Below, in pieces: positions 40,207 through 50,562 of a DNA stretch of 64,000 bases; within the stretch, counting starts at the first letter, position 1, and every line of letters starts with the position of its first letter. The notes below the pieces were generated by a model. It worked only from the letters and a program-made list of their open reading frames with translations. It was not told where the DNA came from and ran no database searches. A program made the position numbers and the translations under genes. Source of the stretch: Paucilactobacillus kaifaensis (GTDB lineage: Bacteria; Bacillota; Bacilli; Lactobacillales; Lactobacillaceae); the NCBI RefSeq assembly GCF_005405145.1, contig NZ_BJDM01000007.1, positions 1 to 64,000 of the forward strand, in the 5' to 3' direction.

Positions 40207-40284
40207 GACAAATAAACACTCCTTTTGAATTTCTTATCTATTGTAACAAATATTCAACACTGAAAAATCGTTTTTTTAATTTCT

Positions 40285-41517
40285 TTAAACAATTTTGTGT
40301 GCTTGTGTTAGTTGAGCAACCTGCTGAGCGACAGACTCCATTTGTGCTTGATCATCTGCATGATTAATTACTTGGAGAATTAGGCGGGCAACCTGTTTTG
40401 AATCCTCTGGATCAAAACCGCGACTGGTAATTGCTGGCGTTCCAATCCGTAGTCCGCTGGTAACAAATGGACTTAGTGGCTCATTTGGAATTGATTCTTT
40501 ATTCGCCGTAATATTAACACTATCCAACAAATTTTGTAGTTCTTTGCCATTTAACGCTGTTTTAGAGATATCAATGGTCATCAAGTGATTATCTGTCCCA
40601 CCTGAAACAACATGGACATTGTCACTTTCGTTAAATACCTGAGCCATTGCATGGGCATTATCAATTATTTTTTGAGTGTATTTTTTAAATTCAGGTTGTA
40701 AATCTTCGTACAATGCCTGTGCTTTACCCGCAATGACGTGTTCAAGTGGTCCACCTTGAGTCCCCGGAAAAACAGCTGAATTAATCTTTTTAGCATATTT
40801 TTCTTGGCTCAAAATCAAACCACCACGTGGTCCACGAAGCGTTTTATGTGTTGTGGTTGTGACCACATCCGCAATACCAACTGGGCTAGGATGCAGACCA
40901 GTTGCCACTAATCCCGCAATATGTGCCATATCGACCATCAAATATGCGCCGACCTCGTCAGCAATCTCACGAAATTTTTGCCAGTCAATAATCCGGCTAT
41001 AGGCAGAGGCACCTGCCACAATTAACTGTGGTTGTACTTTTTTAGCTTGTTTTAAAATAGCATCGTAATCTAACATTTCAGTTTCTGAATCCAATCCATA
41101 CCCTTCAGTATGGTAAAACTTACCGCTAAAGTTAACGGGTGACCCATGCGTCAAATGACCTCCAGCATCTAATCCCATCCCTAGAATTGTGTCACCGGGT
41201 TTTAAAAATGCCTGATACACAGCCATGTTAGCTTGTGAGCCAGAATGCGGTTGTACGTTGGCATATTCTGCGTGAAATAATTCTTTGGCATGATCAATCG
41301 CTAGTTGTTCCACCTGATCAATAAATTGGCAGCCACCATAATATCGTTTTCCTGGATATCCTTCAGCATATTTGTTAGTTAGCACGGAACCTTGGGCTTC
41401 ACGAACGGCATCAGAAACAATATTTTCAGACGCGATCAACTCAATAGTGTCTTCTTGTCGGTTTTCTTCACTGGCAACTGATTGCCAAAGCGCTGGATCT
41501 TTTTTACTATAATTCAT
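40285..41517 (-). CDS. glyA: Serine hydroxymethyltransferase
   Basis: This PLP enzyme interconverts serine and glycine and charges tetrahydrofolate with one-carbon units. It has 410 residues, with the PLP lysine in [16 protein letters not shown] (about 225). [17 protein letters not shown]-type (here [17 protein letters not shown]) and [10 protein letters not shown] are family motifs. No upstream purine or glycine riboswitch is visible in the short gap to sua5. Confidence 0.97.
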   Translation of the reverse strand: MNYSKKDPALWQSVASEENRQEDTIELIASENIVSDAVREAQGSVLTNKYAEGYPGKRYYGGCQFIDQVEQLAIDHAKELFHAEYANVQPHSGSQANMAVYQAFLKPGDTILGMGLDAGGHLTHGSPVNFSGKFYHTEGYGLDSETEMLDYDAILKQAKKVQPQLIVAGASAYSRIIDWQKFREIADEVGAYLMVDMAHIAGLVATGLHPSPVGIADVVTTTTHKTLRGPRGGLILSQEKYAKKINSAVFPGTQGGPLEHVIAGKAQALYEDLQPEFKKYTQKIIDNAHAMAQVFNESDNVHVVSGGTDNHLMTIDISKTALNGKELQNLLDSVNITANKESIPNEPLSPFVTSGLRIGTPAITSRGFDPEDSKQVARLILQVINHADDQAQMESVAQQVAQLTQAHKIV

Positions 41518-41607
41518 TTTTGGCCACTTCCTTATGTTAGATTACGAAACTAGTCACTCATCCTGATTATATTCTAACTAACTTGCACTAAGAAAAAAAC
41601 AAGTATG

Positions 41608-42627
41608 TTAATCAAGTTTAAAATGTTCACCGCCAGCAGATTTATTTAGCCGATTCATATATGCCAATCCTAAGCCTTCTGCAGCAAAGGCTTGGACTAA
41701 AATAGTTTTAATGGTTGCTTGATTATCAAATTGACGTAACCCAGCAAATAATTGAGCACTAGCATCCTCCACACCAGCACCAAGCGAAAATGTTTGTAAA
41801 TTATCAGCCGGTTTTAAGTCGGTTAGCAATCTCTTTTCTGCCATTATACCCACCCCAAATGGTTGCTCTTTTGCCCATTTAATTGCTGCTGACCAATCAT
41901 CATCTTGATCGACAATATAGACCTGTGCTTTTGGGGCGTAATGTTTATATTTCATTCCTGGTGCCTTAGGAGTTTCATTTTTACCAACTTGATGGTGATT
42001 AGTTTCAATTGAACCAATTACAGCTTCAATTTGTGCTTTTGTAACTGCTCCTGGCCTCAAAATTACAGGTTCATCTGTCGACATATCTAATACAGTTGAC
42101 TCTACTCCTACCCTGGTTGGCCCATCATCTAAAATACCAGCGATTTTTCCGTTTAAATCATGATACACGTGTTGCGCAGTTGTTGGACTAGGCTTTCCCG
42201 AAGTATTAGCCGACGGTCCAACTAGCGGACAACCAGCAGCATTAATTAAATCTAATGTAGCTTGATTATCAGGAAAACGAAATGCCGCAGTATTTAATCC
42301 ACCTGTTACTGTTTTAGAAAAAGCATTTGGCTTAAGGTTAAAAATCATTGTCAACGAACCAGGCCAAAACTGACTCATTAATTTTTTAGCGTTCGGTGAG
42401 ATGGACTGAACATAATTTGCCACAGTTTCTGTTGAAGCAACGTGCACGATCAGTGGATTATCACTGGGACGTCCCTTTGCTGCATATACTTTTTTAACTG
42501 CCTGTTCGTTTGTTGCATCAGCACCCAAACCGTAAACTGTTTCAGTTGGAAAAGCAACTAACTCCCCAGCCTTAATTAAATTTGCTGCTTCGTTGATTTG
42601 TGCTAACTTAAAAATTTTAGTTTCCAA
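41608..42627 (-). CDS. sua5: L-threonylcarbamoyladenylate synthase (Sua5/YwlC)
   Basis: The enzyme makes threonylcarbamoyl-AMP from threonine, bicarbonate and ATP for the t6A37 modification of ANN-decoding tRNAs. The 339-residue protein has the YrdC domain (about 10-200; PTETVYGLGADA, AAKGRPSDNPLIVHV, GPSANTSGKPSPT) and the extra C-terminal Sua5 domain (about 230-339). It lies 15 nt after prmC, in a translation-factor cluster. Confidence 0.95.
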   Translation of the reverse strand: METKIFKLAQINEAANLIKAGELVAFPTETVYGLGADATNEQAVKKVYAAKGRPSDNPLIVHVASTETVANYVQSISPNAKKLMSQFWPGSLTMIFNLKPNAFSKTVTGGLNTAAFRFPDNQATLDLINAAGCPLVGPSANTSGKPSPTTAQHVYHDLNGKIAGILDDGPTRVGVESTVLDMSTDEPVILRPGAVTKAQIEAVIGSIETNHHQVGKNETPKAPGMKYKHYAPKAQVYIVDQDDDWSAAIKWAKEQPFGVGIMAEKRLLTDLKPADNLQTFSLGAGVEDASAQLFAGLRQFDNQATIKTILVQAFAAEGLGLAYMNRLNKSAGGEHFKLD

Positions 42628-42642
42628 TATCAGTGTCTCCTT

Positions 42643-43491
42643 TTAACTCAGCATCCATGCATGAAACATTCTCATTTTGCCACTAATATCATGCCTTGTT
42701 TCAAATTTTGCATTACGATTTTTATTTTTAATTAACTCAGTAATCAAGCTCTCTTGTTTATAACCGGTCTCGCCAAATAAATGGCCATTCACATTCAAAA
42801 CTGAGTCAATCTGTGTCATCATTTGCTGATAAAAACCCATTCCCTGTTGATCAGCAAATAGAGCCAGTTGCGGTTCATATTGGATAACCTGCGGATCCAT
42901 TTGTGCTGTCTCATCTACGGCAATATATGGTGGGTTTGTCACAATTAAATCAAACTGATGATCCAATAGATTATTAAATATATTGCTTTCAACAAACTCA
43001 ATTTCTGCAGCTAAATTAGTTGCATTTTGCTTGGCTACCGTCAAAGCTGCGGCTGAAATATCACTGGCAGTCACTCGCCAATTTGGTCGTTCTAACTTCA
43101 GCGAAATTCCGATCACACCACTGCCTGTCCCTAAATCTAATACACGCAAAGGTCTATCATTTTGAAATTCAGTCAGCACCCAATCAACTAATTCTTCAGT
43201 TTCACTTTCTGGAATCAAAACAGATGGAGAAACATTAAAAGTACGACCATAAAATGGTGCTTTACCGACAATATACTGTGCCGGTTCAAATTGGTTTAAT
43301 CGTGCAATATCACTTTGAAATAGTTGCCATTCCTCCTCCTGCATCGTTTTTTTTCTTTGCAGTAATAGATCCGTTGTCGACCAACCATGGCGTTGTGACA
43401 GGATAAACTCAGGAGCAGTAACATCAATCTTTTTTCCCTGTATATGAGAATAAGCCCAATTAAGGGCTTCTTGATATGTCGGATTACTCAT
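42643..43491 (-). CDS. prmC: Peptide chain release factor N5-glutamine methyltransferase PrmC
   Basis: PrmC methylates the glutamine of the release factor GGQ motif. The protein has 282 residues with the SAM motif [13 protein letters not shown] and the catalytic NPPY ([12 protein letters not shown]). The start [10 protein letters not shown] at 43491 overlaps the prfA stop within ATGAGTAA, so its substrate RF1 and the enzyme are translationally coupled. The longer upstream frame lies inside prfA and is not used. Confidence 0.95.
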   Translation of the reverse strand: MSNPTYQEALNWAYSHIQGKKIDVTAPEFILSQRHGWSTTDLLLQRKKTMQEEEWQLFQSDIARLNQFEPAQYIVGKAPFYGRTFNVSPSVLIPESETEELVDWVLTEFQNDRPLRVLDLGTGSGVIGISLKLERPNWRVTASDISAAALTVAKQNATNLAAEIEFVESNIFNNLLDHQFDLIVTNPPYIAVDETAQMDPQVIQYEPQLALFADQQGMGFYQQMMTQIDSVLNVNGHLFGETGYKQESLITELIKNKNRNAKFETRHDISGKMRMFHAWMLS

Positions 43492-44566
43492 TACGTAATT
43501 GCTCCATTTTTTCAGTTTGATCAGCAATTACAAGTGCATCGATAATCTCGTCTAATTCACCATTCATAATTCGGTCCAACTTATTTAAAGTCAATCCTAT
43601 ACGATGATCAGTCACTCTGTTTTGAGGATAATTATAGGTTCGGATTCGTTCAGAACGATCACCGGTCCCAACAGCAGATTTACGCTGTTCATCATATGCA
43701 CTTTGTTCTTTTTGCTGATAATAATCGTAAACACGAGCCCGCAAAATTTGCATTGCCTTCGCCCGATTTTGCTGCTGCGATCGTTCATCTTGCATTGCAA
43801 CCACAATTCCAGTTGGTAAATGTGTCATTCGAACGGCAGATGATGTTTTGTTAATGTGCTGTCCACCAGCACCAGAAGAGCGGTAGACATCAGTTCGGAT
43901 ATCTTTTGGATCAATATCAATATCGACATCCTCAGCCTCAGGCATAACACCAACCGTCGCAGTGGATGTATGCACACGACCAGCAGATTCAGTTACCGGA
44001 ATCCGTTGAACACGATGAGCACCATTTTCATACTTAAGTTTAGAATAAACCTTATTGCCAGAAATCATCAAAACAATTTCCTTAAATCCACCAACTTCAG
44101 TATCACTTTTATCGACGACTTCAACTTGCCACCCCTGTTTTTCAGCGTAGCGTGAGTACATTTCAAATAAATCACCAGCAAATAGGCTCGCTTCGTCCCC
44201 ACCAGCAGCACCGTGGATCTCCATGATAATATTTTTATCATCATTAGGATCTTGTGGCAATAACAAAACTCGTAGTTCTTGTTCCAACTGTTCCTGCTGT
44301 TCCTTAGATTCAGCCAGTTCTTCCTTAGTTAATTGCTCCATTTCCGGATCTAGTTTCTCATGTAATAGCTCATCGTCATCCTTAATCTGCTGAGAAACTT
44401 TTTTATATTCAGTGTATTTTTCAACGGTTTCACGAATGCTGCCTTCTTCTTTAGACAGTTTCATAAACCTTTGTGTATCAGCAATTATTTCAGGATCACT
44501 GATCAATTCGTTTAACTCATCGTACCGATCAGCCACAGCTTGCAGCTTATCAAAAATTTCATCCAT
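43484..44566 (-). CDS. prfA: Peptide chain release factor 1
   Basis: RF1 terminates translation at UAA and UAG. The protein has 360 residues, the GGQ motif in [16 protein letters not shown] (about 234) and the codon-recognition tripeptide region [14 protein letters not shown]. It stands between tdk and prmC, the conserved Firmicute order. Confidence 0.97.
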   Translation of the reverse strand: MDEIFDKLQAVADRYDELNELISDPEIIADTQRFMKLSKEEGSIRETVEKYTEYKKVSQQIKDDDELLHEKLDPEMEQLTKEELAESKEQQEQLEQELRVLLLPQDPNDDKNIIMEIHGAAGGDEASLFAGDLFEMYSRYAEKQGWQVEVVDKSDTEVGGFKEIVLMISGNKVYSKLKYENGAHRVQRIPVTESAGRVHTSTATVGVMPEAEDVDIDIDPKDIRTDVYRSSGAGGQHINKTSSAVRMTHLPTGIVVAMQDERSQQQNRAKAMQILRARVYDYYQQKEQSAYDEQRKSAVGTGDRSERIRTYNYPQNRVTDHRIGLTLNKLDRIMNGELDEIIDALVIADQTEKMEQLRNE

Positions 44567-44702
44567 GGTTTTCTCTCCTAAACAAGCATAGAGTGTTAAT
44601 TTGGCCTACAAGATTTGGCTAAAATAACACGTTTCAAAATCAGAGTACTAATCAATCCGAGTAGCATCACAAAGAGGCTGGATAAATTAGCACATTTTAA
44701 TC

Positions 44703-45281
44703 TTACTTCAACAACGGGTGAAAATAATGGCGACGGCAAACTGGGTAATACGACTCATTGCCACCAATCATTACTTGTTCTCCGTCGTACACTGGCTTAC
44801 CATCATGAATGCGTAAATTCATGGTTGCCTTTTTCTTACAAAACCAGCAAATCGTTTTCATCTCTTCTAATTTATCAGAATAAATCAATAAATATTTTGA
44901 GCCTTCAAACAATTGGTTACGAAAATCGTTTTTTAACCCAAATGTCATTACCGGAATGTTTAGTTCATCCACAATTTTAGTTAGTTGAATGATGTGTTCC
45001 TTTTTCAAAAACTGTGCTTCATCAACTAAGACACACGCTGCATCCGGATTGGTCTGTTCCACGTATTCAAATATGTCGGTTTCATCTAACACAGGAACGG
45101 CCGCACGCTCCAAGCCAATCCGACTAGCAATTGTTCCAACTCCAGAGCGCGTATCCAAGCCACTGGTTAAAATAATGACGGACTTGCCTTGCTCTTCGTA
45201 ATTGTGAGCAACCTTCAAAATTTCGATTGATTTACCTGAATTCATTGCACCATATTTAAAAAATAATTGCGCCACAGTCAT
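44703..45281 (-). CDS. tdk: Thymidine kinase
   Basis: This type II thymidine kinase for salvage has 192 residues. The P-loop is [13 protein letters not shown], with LVDEAQFL as the Walker B-like DEAQ motif and a zinc site made by WFCKKKA and VCRRHYF near the C-terminus. It is first of the tdk-prfA-prmC-sua5-glyA-upp cluster. A TATACT upstream may be its -10. Confidence 0.96.
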   Translation of the reverse strand: MTVAQLFFKYGAMNSGKSIEILKVAHNYEEQGKSVIILTSGLDTRSGVGTIASRIGLERAAVPVLDETDIFEYVEQTNPDAACVLVDEAQFLKKEHIIQLTKIVDELNIPVMTFGLKNDFRNQLFEGSKYLLIYSDKLEEMKTICWFCKKKATMNLRIHDGKPVYDGEQVMIGGNESYYPVCRRHYFHPLLK

Positions 45282-45459
45282 TCACCTTTTCTTTGCGTAT
45301 TCCACCCTAGTATAGCGAAATTAATGTACAAATTGAAGCCTTTAATTCTAGAGTACGCTAAATTCTTTCTTTTTTGCTAAATTCACGCTACAATTAACCG
45401 ATAATTTCAAAATCAAGTATGATATTAGATAGTGAAAAAACTATTGGAGGATCCTATTA

Positions 45460-46803
45460 ATGTCGCTAAGAAGTTCGATTGCCACCACTGCTGGTAAATC
45501 TAGTTACTGGTTTTTACATACTTTTTTACATGGTGGAAGTTCTCTACCTGGCAAAATCACCACAGCCATCGACCCACACATTCTGAAAGCATTTGGTGAA
45601 AAATTTGATGTCGTGGTAATCACTGGTACAAATGGTAAAACTTTAACCACCGCATTAAGCGTGCGAGTATTACAACAAAAATATGATTATGTTTTAACTA
45701 ACCCAACCGGCTCCAACATGGAACAGGGAATTGTTACCACTTTTATCACAGCACACAAATCAAAAAATGGTAAAACACTAGCAATTTTAGAGGTTGATGA
45801 AGCGAACGTTGTTAAAGTTACCGAGCATATTAAACCAGTGGCATTCGTTTTCACTAACCTGTTTAGGGACCAAATGGATCGGTATGGCGAGATTTATACG
45901 ACTTACGATAAAATTTTGGCAGGCGTAAAAATGGCACCCGAAGCAACTATTATTGCTAATGGCGATGCTCAAATTTTCAATTCTAAAGATCTTCCCAATC
46001 CAAAGATTTTTTTTGGCTTTAATCACACAGAAAATAAGGATATCAAAGCACCTGCTAACACAGATGGCGTTTTATGTCCTAAATGTAATCATATTTTGCA
46101 CTTTGGTTTTCTAACATATGGTAACTTAGGAAGTTATTTCTGTCCTAATTGCGGCTTTAAACGCCCTGAATTAACTTATCAGGTAACTAAATTAACTAAG
46201 TTAACCCCTACTAACTCAACATTTGAAATTGATCATCATCAATACACTATTCAAATTGGTGGTTTATATAATATCTATAATGCATTAGCTGCATATGCGC
46301 TTGGACGTTTTCTAGGAGTTGAACCAGCACAAATTGGAAAAGCTTTTGAATCCGACAGAAAAGTATTTGGACGCCAGGAAACGATCAATGTGGACGATAA
46401 AAAAGTAACGTTGATTCTAGTTAAAAATCCCGTGGGCTTAAATCAAGTAATCGACATGATTTTATCTGATCCACAACCATTTTCTTTTGTCGGATTATTA
46501 AATGCCAACTACGCGGATGGAATTGATACTAGTTGGATTTGGGATGGTAACTTTGAAAAGTTGCAACAACATGACATCCCTCAATTTATGACTGGCGGTG
46601 AACGTTATAAGGATATCACCTTTAGGCTTAAAGTAGCTGGCGTTGATAATCCAATCATCGAGCCGGATTTGACGAAGATAATTGGGAAAATTAAATCTTT
46701 GCCAACAGAAAAAGTCTATATTTTGGCAACTTATACCGCTATTCTGCAATTGCGAAAACAGTTGGCCGAACAAGGCTACATTAAGGAAGGAATGAATGCA
46801 TAA
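45460..46803 (+). CDS. murT: Lipid II isoglutaminyl synthase, MurT subunit
   Basis: MurT with GatD amidates the D-glutamate of the lipid II stem peptide, needed for efficient cross-linking. The 447-residue Mur-ligase-like protein has the P-loop ITGTNGKTLTTAL and a Cys4 zinc ribbon (CPKC about 206, CPNC about 226). A C-terminal DUF1727 region follows. The start follows ggagg. It overlaps gatD by one base. Confidence 0.95.
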   Translation: MSLRSSIATTAGKSSYWFLHTFLHGGSSLPGKITTAIDPHILKAFGEKFDVVVITGTNGKTLTTALSVRVLQQKYDYVLTNPTGSNMEQGIVTTFITAHKSKNGKTLAILEVDEANVVKVTEHIKPVAFVFTNLFRDQMDRYGEIYTTYDKILAGVKMAPEATIIANGDAQIFNSKDLPNPKIFFGFNHTENKDIKAPANTDGVLCPKCNHILHFGFLTYGNLGSYFCPNCGFKRPELTYQVTKLTKLTPTNSTFEIDHHQYTIQIGGLYNIYNALAAYALGRFLGVEPAQIGKAFESDRKVFGRQETINVDDKKVTLILVKNPVGLNQVIDMILSDPQPFSFVGLLNANYADGIDTSWIWDGNFEKLQQHDIPQFMTGGERYKDITFRLKVAGVDNPIIEPDLTKIIGKIKSLPTEKVYILATYTAILQLRKQLAEQGYIKEGMNA

Positions 46804-47510
46804 TGGCAAAATACTCATTACGTTTAGCACACCTATACGGTGATCTGTTAAACACATATGGTGATGTCGGCAATATTTTGGCCCTTCAATACTATGCAAA
46901 ACAAATGGATACCGATCTAACCGTCGATGTAATTAGCATGGAAGAATCATTCAATCCAGATGATTTTGATTTAGCATTCTTCGGTGGTGGCCAAGACTAT
47001 GAACAAATGATTGTTTCCCATGATATCCCAAATAAAAAAGATGGGATCCAACAATTCATTTCAGAGGACAAACCAATGCTTGCCATTTGTGGTGGCTATC
47101 AGCTATTGGGGCATTATTATATTGGTGCTGATGGTGAAAAAATACCCGGCATTGGTGTTTTAGATCACTATACATTGAGTCAAGATAATAACCGTTTTAT
47201 TGGTAATATTACGATTAAGAATGAAGATACTGGTGAAACCTATCACGGCTTTGAAAATCACAATGGCAGAACTTTTCTTGGTAATGGCGAAAAAGCCCTT
47301 GGAACTGTTATTTCAGGGCATGGCAACAACGGTGAAGATCACACTGAAGGAGCAATTTACAAACAAGTTTTCTGTTCTTATTTTCATGGACCAATTCTTA
47401 CCAGAAATGGTGAATTAGCTAAACGAATGATTCTCACTGCATTAAAAAATAAATACCCAGATGCAGATTTATCAGCTCAGGCTAAATTAGAGATTCAACC
47501 AACATTTTAA
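46803..47510 (+). CDS. gatD: Lipid II isoglutaminyl synthase, glutamine amidotransferase subunit GatD
   Basis: GatD releases ammonia from glutamine and channels it to MurT. The 235-residue class I amidotransferase-like protein has the nucleophile in AICGGYQLLG (Cys about 95) and the catalytic His in FENHNGRTFLG. FFGGGQDYEQ precedes. It is translationally coupled to murT (stop and start share a base) and is followed by a strong terminator. Confidence 0.95.
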   Translation: MAKYSLRLAHLYGDLLNTYGDVGNILALQYYAKQMDTDLTVDVISMEESFNPDDFDLAFFGGGQDYEQMIVSHDIPNKKDGIQQFISEDKPMLAICGGYQLLGHYYIGADGEKIPGIGVLDHYTLSQDNNRFIGNITIKNEDTGETYHGFENHNGRTFLGNGEKALGTVISGHGNNGEDHTEGAIYKQVFCSYFHGPILTRNGELAKRMILTALKNKYPDADLSAQAKLEIQPTF

Positions 47511-47517
47511 TTAACAC

Positions 47518-47556
47518 AAAAAGGCAGGCAAAAACATAGTTTTTGCCTGCCTTTTT
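47518..47556 (+). terminator. murT-gatD terminator
   Basis: A long stem (aaggcaggcaaaaac with gtttttgcctgcctt) and a T tail follow the gatD stop by few bases. The symmetric A/T flanks could also stop the opposing transcript. Confidence 0.93.
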
Positions 47557-47688
47557 AATATTTATCAAATATATTGCTAAAGCGTAGAAAAGGTCAGATT
47601 TTCCTCAATATCCATATTTACTAAACTACAAAAGTAGAAAGTAGCATGTAATTATGGTTTCCGCTGCGATACAAAATCGGCTCGGAAT

Positions 47689-48720
47689 CTAAACACCTTT
47701 TATCTCACTTTCTTTTTCTTGCAGATATGTTCGCACAATTAAATTTCTTCGCGTAAGAAATTCATCATTATCAGCACTGGGGTGGACTCGGTTTGATAAC
47801 ATGATAAATCCCTGTTGTTCATCACGGTCCAACACCATCCAAGTACCGGTAAAACCAGTATGATAGATCACCAAATGGTTATCAACGGCATCACTTTTCA
47901 GCACCCGCCATCCAAATGAACGACCATGAAACCCCGGCATAGGTGTTTGGTCATCAAATAGTTGATCAATTGTTGCAGCAGTCAACAATCCTGCTAAATT
48001 GGTTGTCACCATCGCATGACTAAAAATTTCTAAATCAGATAAAGTTGCAAAAAGGCCTGCGCAGCCACAATGTTCTTGTAAAATATATGCCTTCGGGTCA
48101 TGAACTTGGCCACGAATCAAGCCTCGTTTTAATTGCACTTCAGTCGGGACACAATCCCGTTTATGCGGACTAAACGTTGCTCCCGTCATTTTCAAGGGTT
48201 GTAGCACTTGCTGCTCAATTACCTGTTGTACTGGTTGGTGATAAAAATACTCAATAATCCAACCAAGATAAATAAACCCAATGTCTGCATACTTTACACG
48301 CTGATTGAAATCCTTACCAACATGTAACTTTAGGAGCTGATTCGTCAGTTCCTCTGCAGGGAGCTGATTACGATTTTTAATGTAACCTTCGATCCCTGAT
48401 GTATGAGTCAATAAGTGTCGAATGGTCACCCGTTGATCTGTAAATCGGGGTAAATATTGGTGAACTGGAGCTTCAATATTTAATTCCCCACGCTCGACTA
48501 ATTGCATAATAACAGTTGTAGTTCCAATTACCTTAGTTAGTGATGCGACATCATATTTTGCATTGGCCCATAGTTTCATTTTAGTTGGTACCAATTGTGC
48601 ATTACCAAAAACTTCTGAGTACTGATTATGCGCATCAAAAATAGTATACGAAACACCTGGTACTACATTTTGGGTTACTAACTGATGTAATTGTTTAATT
48701 GTTTTTTCATATTGCACCAT
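47689..48720 (-). CDS. Beta-lactamase-family serine hydrolase
   Basis: This 343-residue protein of the class C beta-lactamase/PBP4* fold has the SxxK nucleophile motif SLTK (DVASLTKVIGT, about 55-58), a YAD in place of YxN, and HTG near the C-terminus. No signal peptide or membrane helix is visible, so it may be cytoplasmic or an esterase-like enzyme rather than a wall enzyme. It lies 12 nt after the ABC exporter genes and is probably in their operon. Confidence 0.85.
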   Translation of the reverse strand: MVQYEKTIKQLHQLVTQNVVPGVSYTIFDAHNQYSEVFGNAQLVPTKMKLWANAKYDVASLTKVIGTTTVIMQLVERGELNIEAPVHQYLPRFTDQRVTIRHLLTHTSGIEGYIKNRNQLPAEELTNQLLKLHVGKDFNQRVKYADIGFIYLGWIIEYFYHQPVQQVIEQQVLQPLKMTGATFSPHKRDCVPTEVQLKRGLIRGQVHDPKAYILQEHCGCAGLFATLSDLEIFSHAMVTTNLAGLLTAATIDQLFDDQTPMPGFHGRSFGWRVLKSDAVDNHLVIYHTGFTGTWMVLDRDEQQGFIMLSNRVHPSADNDEFLTRRNLIVRTYLQEKESEIKGV

Positions 48721-48732
48721 GTTGACAACACC

Positions 48733-50562
48733 TTAAATTTGATTACCCATGAATTGACTGTTATACAAATCAGCATAGAAACCATGTTGTGCGATTAAGC
48801 CATCATGATCACCAGTTTCAACAATCTGACCGTGATCCATCACAATGATTTTTTCAGCATTGCGAATAGTTGATAATCGATGTGCGACCACAAAACTGGT
48901 TCGGTTTCGTTGCAGTTTGTTCATTGCTTGTTGAATCAAGGTTTCCGTTCTAGTATCTACAGAACTTGTTGCTTCATCTAAAATCAAAATCTCAGGATCC
49001 GCAACAAATGCCCGGGCAATCGTTAATAATTGTCGTTGGCCTTGCGAGATATTAGAAGCGGATTCATCCAAAACTGTTTGATACCCATCAGGTAGTTGGC
49101 GAATAAAACTATCCGCCCGGGCTTCTTTAGCAGCCGCATACACTTCTTCATCAGTGGCATTTTCTCGTCCGTACTTAATATTATCAAAGATAGTTCCTGT
49201 GAATAACCAGGTATCTTGTAGTACCATCGCAAAATGTTGACGAACTGTTTCACGCGATATATTTCGTGTTTCTTTTCCGTCCAGATAAATACGGCCACCA
49301 GTAACATCATAAAACCGTTCCAGTAAGTTAATGATAGTTGTCTTTCCAGCTCCGGTTGGCCCTACAATCGCAACCATATGATTAGTGGGTGCCTTCAAAT
49401 TAAAATCTTTGATTAATGGATTTTCATCGTAACTAAAGGCCACATCGTTAAATTCAATTTTAGTTCCATCATCATCTTTATTGGGCAACTGCTGTTTGGT
49501 ATCAAGCATTTCTGGTTCATCTAACACCGCAAAAATACGTTCTGCAGAAGCAATTGTGGCCTGAATTGTATTAGTCAAGTTAGCAATCTGGGTAATTGGT
49601 TGTGAAAACTGATTGGTGTATTGCAAAAAAGCTTGCACGTTTCCTAAAGTAATTTGTCCTGCCGCAACCTCAATGGTTCCGACAACAGCCACTAACAAGT
49701 AGTCCAAATTTCTGATAAAGTTCATCATTGGAAAAATTAGTGTGGAGAAAAATTGAGCCTTCCAAGCTGCTTTATAGTAATTTGAATTTTGCTTTTCAAA
49801 CTCATTAATAGCTGCTTGCTCATGATTGAAAGTCCGAACTACCGTATGACCTGCATAGTTTTCTTCGACATGATTATTCAGTAATCCTAAACTAGATTGT
49901 TGCTTACTAAATAGTTTTTGTGAACGCGGGGCAATTACACCAACGACGATTAAGCTAAGTGGAACACTAACTAACGCAATCAACGTTAATTTCCAACTAA
50001 TTGTAAACATAATGTATAAAACACCGAAGAAAGTTAACGAGCTGGTAACAATTTGGATCAAACTTTGCTGCAATGTTCCAGCAATATTGTCCATATCATT
50101 CACTGCACGACTCATAATGTCACCGTTTGAATGAGTATCATAGTAACTAACTGGTACGCGTTGCATCTTAGCCTTAAAATCTTTGCGCAATTGATAAACG
50201 ACTTGTTGTGAAATGCGCGTCATCACAATTTGTTGCACCACACTAAACAACGATGACAATCCATATAAAATTCCAACCACAACCATCACATGGATAATCT
50301 TATCAAAATCAATTGGCAAACTGGTAACGTGCATCCCAGCTTTAATTTCTTGATATCCTTTGGTGACACCAGCGTAAATTTCAGTAGTTGCCTGCCCCAG
50401 AATTTTAGGCGCATTAATTGATAAAATGACAGAAATAGCGGCTAAAACTAGTGATACTATTACCCCGGGAATCCATTTTTTCATATAAGCAAACAAACGC
50501 CAAGTAGTCGGCCAAAAATTGTGTGGCTTATCAACAGCTTTACTTGCACCACGATTACGCAT
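48733..50562 (-). CDS. ABC exporter half-transporter with consensus ATPase site (LmrD/BmrD-like)
   Basis: This 609-residue half-transporter has six transmembrane helices (about 30-320) and a C-terminal ATPase domain. Walker A is GPTGAGKTTI, the signature ISQGQRQLLTIAR, and Walker B ILILDEATSSVD with the catalytic Glu intact. The ATG at 50562 is preferred: aagggg lies 9 nt upstream and it overlaps the upstream gene's stop within ATGCGTAA. With the upstream partner it should form a heterodimeric drug exporter of the LmrCD/BmrCD type. Confidence 0.92.
   Translation of the reverse strand: MRNRGASKAVDKPHNFWPTTWRLFAYMKKWIPGVIVSLVLAAISVILSINAPKILGQATTEIYAGVTKGYQEIKAGMHVTSLPIDFDKIIHVMVVVGILYGLSSLFSVVQQIVMTRISQQVVYQLRKDFKAKMQRVPVSYYDTHSNGDIMSRAVNDMDNIAGTLQQSLIQIVTSSLTFFGVLYIMFTISWKLTLIALVSVPLSLIVVGVIAPRSQKLFSKQQSSLGLLNNHVEENYAGHTVVRTFNHEQAAINEFEKQNSNYYKAAWKAQFFSTLIFPMMNFIRNLDYLLVAVVGTIEVAAGQITLGNVQAFLQYTNQFSQPITQIANLTNTIQATIASAERIFAVLDEPEMLDTKQQLPNKDDDGTKIEFNDVAFSYDENPLIKDFNLKAPTNHMVAIVGPTGAGKTTIINLLERFYDVTGGRIYLDGKETRNISRETVRQHFAMVLQDTWLFTGTIFDNIKYGRENATDEEVYAAAKEARADSFIRQLPDGYQTVLDESASNISQGQRQLLTIARAFVADPEILILDEATSSVDTRTETLIQQAMNKLQRNRTSFVVAHRLSTIRNAEKIIVMDHGQIVETGDHDGLIAQHGFYADLYNSQFMGNQI

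Noticed and set aside
46498-46899. A 133-codon frame antisense to the murT-gatD junction
   Set aside because: Both sense genes are well supported and coupled; this is a shadow frame.
47689-48720. Secreted beta-lactamase giving drug resistance
   Set aside because: No signal peptide or lipobox, and YxN is replaced by YAD; a general serine hydrolase is a safer call.
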